Source of the DNA: Saccoglossus kowalevskii
Lineage: Eukaryota; Hemichordata; Enteropneusta; Harrimaniidae
DNA: 23,383 nt
Direction: 5' to 3'
NCBI RefSeq assembly: GCF_000003605.2
Contig: NW_003106593.1
Span: 309,632 to 333,014 of the forward strand
Shown here: one piece after another, positions 17,761 through 23,383 of the stretch
How positions within the stretch are numbered: the first letter of the stretch is position 1
Layout: every line of letters begins with the position of its first letter
Made by a program: the position numbers and the translations under genes
The notes under the pieces: model-generated
Databases searched by the model: none
The model's input: the letters and a program-made list of their open reading frames with translations, nothing else
What the model was told of the DNA's origin: nothing

Positions 17761-19299
17761 TGATTTCAACCCACAAAGAACATGAAATTCGTAAGACAGT
17801 TTTCACGTTACCCAAAGTCAAAACAGTCATGACGAAGTACCAAAGTGGCATTGGTGTTTAGAAACTTAGCTTTCTCTTCTGCCCACGCATTTCTCCCGTG
17901 TAGTGATTTATGTTTTCAATATTTTCTGATTTTCATAGCTTTCCTCGTTATGTGTTTGTACTACTTGATACTGGTAACTGTGTGTGGGAAGTGTTTGAAT
18001 AGTATTTTGGTATCAGCCAGGTTGGTGTACATATAGTAAACTAAATGGGATGGGCAGAACTCTGTGATTCCCCCCAAGAACTCCTCACTCAATGGAGTAA
18101 TTGACATTGATGATGGGTAATAAACCCGTTGGTGTCGATGTGAAAGAGAAACTGTACACATATACATGTATATTTCTCAGTTCTGTTTCTTTCTAGTAAT
18201 ATTTTTGTATTAATTCATATGCACTGTGTTATTATAATGTAATTATTTGTGGGTTGTTTAGTATTATTAATTTATTTAATTCACACGTGTTGATAATAAA
18301 TAAATACCCATTGAACAGCTTCTCATCATGTTGCCACATCTTATACAATGGATTAAGTGTATTTATTTATGAAAGTAATACATAAAGGCAGTACAACACT
18401 ATTCTCACTATACTTTAAAATGTTTTGTGTTAATTTGTGGATTTTCTTTCTGATGAGTTTCTAGATCCAACTCTCGTGCTTGCCTAGTTTTGTAAATTAT
18501 TGTAGGTCTCGCACAAGTTGTTGTAGAAAATGTTCACTACATGTAACTTTCCTGTGTGCATGAATCAGTTTATTTTCTACTACTCTAACTAGTAGCGTGG
18601 TTTGACTAGTTGTCTTACTGCGCTTATGAATTGTAGTTGTATATTAATAATTGTCAGTTACCTTAGTGAACTGTGTAAATATGCATGACCCACCACAGTC
18701 ATAGATTGAAAAAAATGGTGTCTGTACGAGTGCTTAAAACAGCTGTTTAAGAGGAGAGATAGGAAATTAAACTGGTGGTCACCGGGGTCATCACTGTGGT
18801 GGCTGGTCTACCAACTTTTATGCAAATTTATGCATAGATTCTGTGATGGCCGTGCATGGTAGGCTGGCACAGCATTTTATATCTATTGTCAAGACCATAA
18901 ATTTCCATAAAAGCCTTGGCAATTAGTTTGACTGGAAAACTAAATAAATTTAGCTACCGGTACATCAGAAGCTTGGAAACTTTTCCATAATATTTAAAAG
19001 AAGATCATTTTTCGCTGGGTCCTCTAATAATATCGCAAAATGAGCCAGAAAGTCGTAGATATCAATATAATAAAATATGATTGCATTGTTTTGTTAATAT
19101 ACTTCATGCATGGGCTCAAAAAATGATTAGAAAGATTGATTGCATACTCTAAATATAATCATGCAAACTATGAATTCAAAGTGTGTACATTGGCAAAAGG
19201 CTGCATTTTACGTGACCTCAAATATAATCACTAAAAGATTTTAGAACAGCTATAAATAACAATGACTTGTGAAATCACAAAGAGTAAGTATGTAATTCA
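17761..19299. other. Intergenic, no gene seen
   Basis: Short ORFs here (for example 17845-18036 + and 17961-18167 -) look random. AT-rich stretches and two TACATGTA octamers (18163, 18538) are present. Nothing else is supported. Confidence 0.45.
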
Positions 19300-19433
19300 T
19301 ACCTTGCCAAGAACGTTGATGGTAGCCAGAGTGCAGTGTCCTCTGTCTTGGTGACCCCTAAATATCCGCAGAGTCGCAGCAATCACCGTGGTGCACCACC
19401 CATTCTATCTCTTACTGAGCATGGCTTTTTTTA
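19300..19433. other. Short segment open on both strands, possible exon or repeat end
   Basis: On the minus strand an open frame reads TVIAATLRIFRGHQDRGHCT and ends at a good donor, GGCAAG|GTATGA (about 19305). On the plus strand a 54-codon frame without ATG reads SVLVTPKYPQSRSNHRGAPP through the same DNA and runs into the minisatellite. I recognise neither. The G+C is higher than the flanks and the segment abuts the 52-bp minisatellite. Confidence 0.2.
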
Positions 19434-20990
19434 CTGCCATGGATCAAATTAAGGAAACAGTCTGAATGTGACTGACTTCTCAGTACTGCCATGGTTTAAA
19501 TTAAGGAAACAGTCTGAATGTGACTGACTTCTCACAACTGCCATGGATCCACTTAAGGAAACAGTCTGAATGTGACTGTCTTCTCACTACTGCCATGGAT
19601 CCAAATGAGAAAACAGTCTGAATGTGACTGACTTCTCACTACTGCCATGGATCTAATTGAGGAAACAGTCTGAATGTGACTGACTTCTCACTACTGCCAT
19701 GGATCTAATTGAGGAAACAGTCTGAATGTGACTGACTTCTCACTACTGACATGGCTTAAATTAAGGAAACATTCTGAATGGGACTGTCTTCTCAATGCTG
19801 CCATGGATCAAATTAAGGAAACAGTCTGAATGGGACTGTCTTCTCATTAGTGCCATGGATCTAATTGAGGAAACAGTCTGAATATGACTGTCTTCTCATT
19901 ACTGCCATGGATCTAATTGAGGAAACAGTCTGAATATGACTGACTTCTCACTACAGCCATGGATCAAATTAAGGAAACCGTCTGAATGTGACTGACTTCT
20001 CACAACTGCCATGAATCCACTTAAGGAAACAGTCTGAATGTGACTGACTTCTCACTACTGACATGGATTAAATTGAGAAAACAGTCTGAATTGGACTGTC
20101 TTCTCACTGCTGCCATGGATCAAATTAAGGAAACAGTCTGAATGTGACTGTCTTCTCACTACTGCCATGGATCTAATTGAGGAAACAGTCTGAATGGGAC
20201 TGTCTTCTCATTACTGCCATGGATCTAATTGAGGAAACAGTCTGAATGGGACTGACTTCTCACTACTGCCATGGATCAAATTAAGGAAACAGTCTGAATG
20301 TTACTGTCTTCTCATTACTGCCATGGATCCAAATGAGGAAACAGTCTGAATGGGACTGTCTTCTCATTACTGCCATGGATCTAATTGAGGAAACAGTCTG
20401 AATATGACTGTCTTCTCATTACTGCCATGGATCAAATTAAGGAAACAGTCTGAATGTGACTGACTTCTCACTGCTGCCATGGATCAAATTAAGGAAACAG
20501 CCTGAATGTTACTGTCTTCTCATTACTGCCATGGATCCAAATGAGGAAACAGTCTGAATGTGACTGTCTTCTCATTACTGCCATGGATCTAATTGAGGAA
20601 ACAGTCTGAATGTGACTGTCCTCTCATTACTGCCATGGATCAAATTAAGGAAACAGTCTGAATGTGACTGTCTTCTCATTAGTGCCGACTTCTCATAACT
20701 GCCATAGATCCAAATGAGGAAACAGTCTGAATATGACTGTCTTCTCATTACTGCCATGGATCTAATTTGGGAAACAGTCTGAATGTGACTGTCTTCTCAT
20801 TACTGCCATGGATCTAATTGAGGAAACAGTCTGAATATGACTGTCTTCTCATTACTGCCATGGATCTAATTTGGGAAACAGTCTGAATAAGACTGTCTTC
20901 TCATTACTGCTATGGATCCAAGTGAGGAAACAGTCTGAATGCGACTGTCTTCTCATTTTTGCCATGGATCTAATTGAGGAAATTGTTTGT
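19434..20990. repeat. 52-bp minisatellite, about 30 copies
   Basis: The unit is CTGCCATGGATCWAATTRAG, GAAACAGTCTGAATGTGACT, then GWCTTCTCATTA. Starts fall every 52 bp from 19434 to 20630, then after one 17-bp partial duplication from 20699 to 20959; the last copy is truncated. Each unit has a CCATGG palindrome and an ACAGTC-TGAATGT-GACTGT inverted repeat in the units ending GACTGTC. Variants (TCAAATTAAGG, TCTAATTGAGG, TCCAAATGAGG) are ordered, and 20266-20473 and 20474-20681 form a 208-bp four-unit higher-order duplication. As 52 is not a multiple of 3, the ORFs across it are artefacts. Confidence 0.95.
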
Positions 20991-22380
20991 ATATTGTATA
21001 CATACAAATGTATATACACTGTATTATATGTGTGGGTGTACAAATATGTTATGTTCCTAGGTACAACTACAAAACAGTTAGTCATATACAAGAATTAGAC
21101 CAACTCATCCCCATACAGAAGTTAATTGAATTGGATTTTTATTTTGAGCATTGAAGTAGGTTGTTTTCGTGAATATTGACATTAACTAATCTTGTATCCA
21201 CTCACAACTTTCTAGGGAGATCAATGTGGTATTGAGTGGGTGGGCAGAACAAAAAAACCATGTACAAAAACTGTAGTACATGTATAATCCACTCGTATGG
21301 AGGGGGTTGTCAACAATCCATGTAATTACTTATCAGACTCTAACCTTCTATCCATTTAACAGTCCTATAATTATTAACGACTTGGCTTTGGCGTTGTTTG
21401 GTGATTTATCTCATTTGCCATGCAAGTGGCATGTACTGTGGGCTTCACCAGAACAAAAGGAAGTAAAACACCCTCCATTAATTGGCCAGTTTTAAGTGCT
21501 CTATATGCAAATCACATGATGTCACACTGCTCAGGTTGACAGCGTTATCAATCAACCAATCACTTGTGTTGTTTGACCATGCTACGAATGTATGCTTTTA
21601 TTACATTGATCTGAGACTGCAGGAAGGGGAAGCTCTTAATCTGAAAAAGCTTTGTCTTTCTGGTTTGTGATTGGTCCTGGCAATGTTAGGGGTATAGTGT
21701 CTTACTGGTACTTCCTTGAGAATAGATTCTAGGCTATTATTAAATGACCAGCTACATGTAGAAATCTTAAAATTATTGCTAATTTCATTAATAATTTTGC
21801 TTGTTTACCAGTAGGTTTCAGCACTACTGTGATTAAATGTGCTTGTTACTCAGGGCATGCCATTTGCCGTGAAACAACACTAAGTAAACCTTTAATCACT
21901 CTTCCAATTCAGACGATTTTTGAAGTGCTTTAAAATAGCATGTCATGTGTTTTGAAGAGCCTTGTCTAGCTTTCTGTCATGTAGCTTAGAAGGTTATTCA
22001 CAATATATCGGAATATAAATTGATGTGCAGTGTACTTATACAAGGACATACGTAATTTTATTCATAGCATTATTGTACATGTATTGGGAAAATCAGCCAA
22101 CTGTGACTGTGTCCTCGTTTAATATGAATATTTGTTATGAGTGCTAGCCAGATTGATAGAACTCTATTTCTACACGTCAAACATATATGGGTGTTCTCTG
22201 AATTGGATTCTTGAGTTTGTTGGTCAATATTGACCACCCAGGTCAGGGGTCATACTGCAGCTTATAGCAGTGGTCAAACTACACCCTGCGCAATTTTATT
22301 GCACAGCAAATTATCTCAAGCCTAATCTCGCAACAAGCTTATATACTGGATTAATATTATGATAGTAAACCAAAAACAGA
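20991..22380. other. Intergenic, no gene seen
   Basis: ORFs at 21280-21495 and 21482-21670 (+) lack protein-like features. A 15-bp word, TTGTGATTGGTCCTG (21665-21679), recurs at 11831-11845 with weaker similarity around it, suggesting a dispersed repeat. Three TACATGTA octamers occur (21277, 21753, 22076). Confidence 0.45.
22221..22252. promoter_or_regulatory. Nuclear-receptor-like half-site cluster
   Basis: A perfect 16-bp palindrome TGGTCAATATTGACCA (22221-22236) is followed at once by AGGTCA-G-GGGTCA (22240-22252), a DR1 arrangement of the kind bound by RXR heterodimers or HNF4-type receptors. The pattern is seen in the sequence; any function is inference. Confidence 0.3.
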
Positions 22381-22588
22381 TTAAATAGTGTGACCAGCAT
22401 AAATAGTGTTGTCAAATGGTCCTTCAGGATTGACAGCTATCCTTTTAATAAGGTCTTTTGCACTTGATCCAATATCAACTGGAGGCTTACAAAATATCAC
22501 CGTAGAGGGCAGACTACAAGATGGGATCAATGTTGACACTACCCATAACATGATTAATCTAGTAATTGTGATTGCTGACATGTCTATA
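22381..22588 (-). CDS. Candidate exon encoding a signal-peptide-like N-terminus
   Basis: A strong minus-strand acceptor, TCTCACTTACTTCTTAG, is followed seven bases later by ATG (22579-22581). The frame reads MSAITITRLIMLWVVSTLIP, then SCSLPSTVIFCKPPVD, resembling a secretory signal with a short hydrophobic core, and continues through SSAKDLIKRIAVNPEGPFDN to TAA at 22381, 66 codons. No strong donor was found before the stop, so it may be a short secreted protein, a partial exon or chance. The plus-strand ORF over the same DNA lacks a good acceptor. Family unknown. Confidence 0.3.
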
Positions 22589-23090
22589 CTAAGAAGTAAG
22601 TGAGATATACTGATCCTGACTTGTTGTTAACAGCTACTATGGTGTATTGCGTTCTGGACCATTGAATTCATGGCATGCATCGCTCCCTACTGGCATTAAA
22701 ATAAATTAATTTGATGTTTTCAACTTAGGAACCTAGGTGAGATGATTTAAACCTGTGTGTGTGTGTGACACTTCATGGCCATGTGAAGTAAAATTAAATT
22801 GACTTAATAACTCAAGGTAACTCTTGCTTGGATTTGTGCCATGTAGTTGTGTGTCCATACACAACTGTACATACTTTATTAAATACATATACTTTATTTG
22901 TTCTATTCAAAGCGCATTTCCAATAAAAGTGCATCTACCGTATTTGCTCTTTAGAAGCGAATCTCAAATAGAAGCGATTACCAGTAAAACTAAAAAATGT
23001 TACTGTATAAATTATTACTTTATTTGACCATAGAAACCTGTCATTGTACATAAGCGCATGCGCTACTAATAGTCAGTGTTCTCCCCAGGA
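22589..23090. other. No gene seen; decayed repeat near 22930-22990
   Basis: Around 22937-22985, CTACCGTATTTGC and two AGAAGCGA words separated by 18 bp (TTTAGAAGCGAATC, AATAGAAGCGATTA) look like part of a dispersed repeat. A short GT run lies near 22757. No coding frame is supported. Confidence 0.35.
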
Positions 23091-23111
23091 ATTTAAACCA
23101 CTGTGGCGGCC

Positions 23112-23144
23112 TAATTTGCATATCATTTGCATATCATTTGCATA
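23112..23144. repeat. Three octamer motifs in an 11-bp tandem array
   Basis: ATTTGCAT occurs three times with 11-bp spacing (AATTTGCATATC, then ATTTGCATATC, then ATTTGCATAA). ATTTGCAT is the POU/Oct octamer. The array sits inside a segment beginning GTTCTCCCCAGGAATTTAAA that may itself be a repeat. 23145-23383 shows nothing else. Confidence 0.6.
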
Positions 23145-23383
23145 ATAATGGAAATTGACCAAAGCACATTTACACCCACACAATAAACAACATATATTTT
23201 TAAAAACAAAGTGGCAGATATTTATTTGCTTCACACAGTGTTATAAACATTTTTATTTTGGGCACTTTTGTAATATTAATGAGCTCCGTCACAGGGAAAA
23301 TATTTTGTTTTTGTAGTCAAAATATTACGTTTCACAATTTAGAAGAGTTTGAATTTAAAAATGAAACATTCTCGAAATGCTAA

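Noticed and set aside
19434-20990. CRISPR array
   Set aside because: Units are contiguous 52-bp tandem repeats without unique spacers, in an intron-bearing eukaryotic genome.
20575-21098. ORFs on both strands across the minisatellite, with repeated RRQSHSDCF-type peptides
   Set aside because: They arise from the 52-bp unit, which is not a multiple of three, so repeats fall in shifting frames; they are not genes.
22406-22603. Plus-strand ORF ending at a donor-like AAGAA|GTAAGTGAG
   Set aside because: The donor is good but no polypyrimidine acceptor or ATG precedes it. The minus strand has a strong acceptor at the same place whose reverse complement creates this donor look-alike.

Overview
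This window looks like nuclear DNA from an invertebrate animal, probably marine. It is AT-rich, has GT-AG introns of 1-3 kb, and is crowded with short non-autonomous repeats. The one securely identified gene, CHMP1B, is split over five coding exons, and its ESCRT-III protein reads very close to animal CHMP1B. The repeat content (TA-flanked palindromic MITEs, tandem-core elements with a terminal hairpin, a very frequent TACATGTA octamer) reminds me of molluscan, hemichordate or lancelet genomes. That is an impression from memory; the sequence alone does not fix the phylum.

Layout. Positions 1-4610 (+) hold the 3' part, or possibly all, of a gene whose huge last exon (1858-4610) encodes about 917 residues of Ser/Thr/Asn-rich, probably disordered protein that I do not recognise. 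A 56-nt exon at 781-836 joins it in phase and supplies a possible start at 821. About 4.4 kb of repeat-rich DNA (4611-9036) separates it from the convergent CHMP1B gene (-), whose coding exons are 17011-16993, 13931-13834, 12684-12469, 11411-11260 and 9154-9037. Together they give a 200-residue ESCRT-III subunit with an intact C-terminal MIM1 motif. Its introns carry most of the repeats, plus an unexplained 92-codon ORF.

Upstream of CHMP1B, a CpG-richer segment with CRE-, NRF1-, YY1- and ETS-like sites (17395-17760) is the best promoter candidate. Then come about 1.4 kb of featureless DNA, a short segment open on both strands (19300-19440), and a 30-copy, 52-bp minisatellite (19434-20990). 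The right end (21000-23383) is mostly non-coding, with a possible signal-peptide exon on the minus strand (22588-22381), nuclear-receptor-like half-sites and three octamer motifs spaced one helical turn apart.

The two genes share no evident pathway: CHMP1B works in endosomal sorting and membrane scission, while the upstream gene may encode a nuclear regulator. The most notable non-genic signal is that three different repeat families (4796-5432, 9210-9704, 10277-10894) appear to share one modular plan: a CCAAGTTT-like core, then a CGGAC block, then a terminal hairpin.
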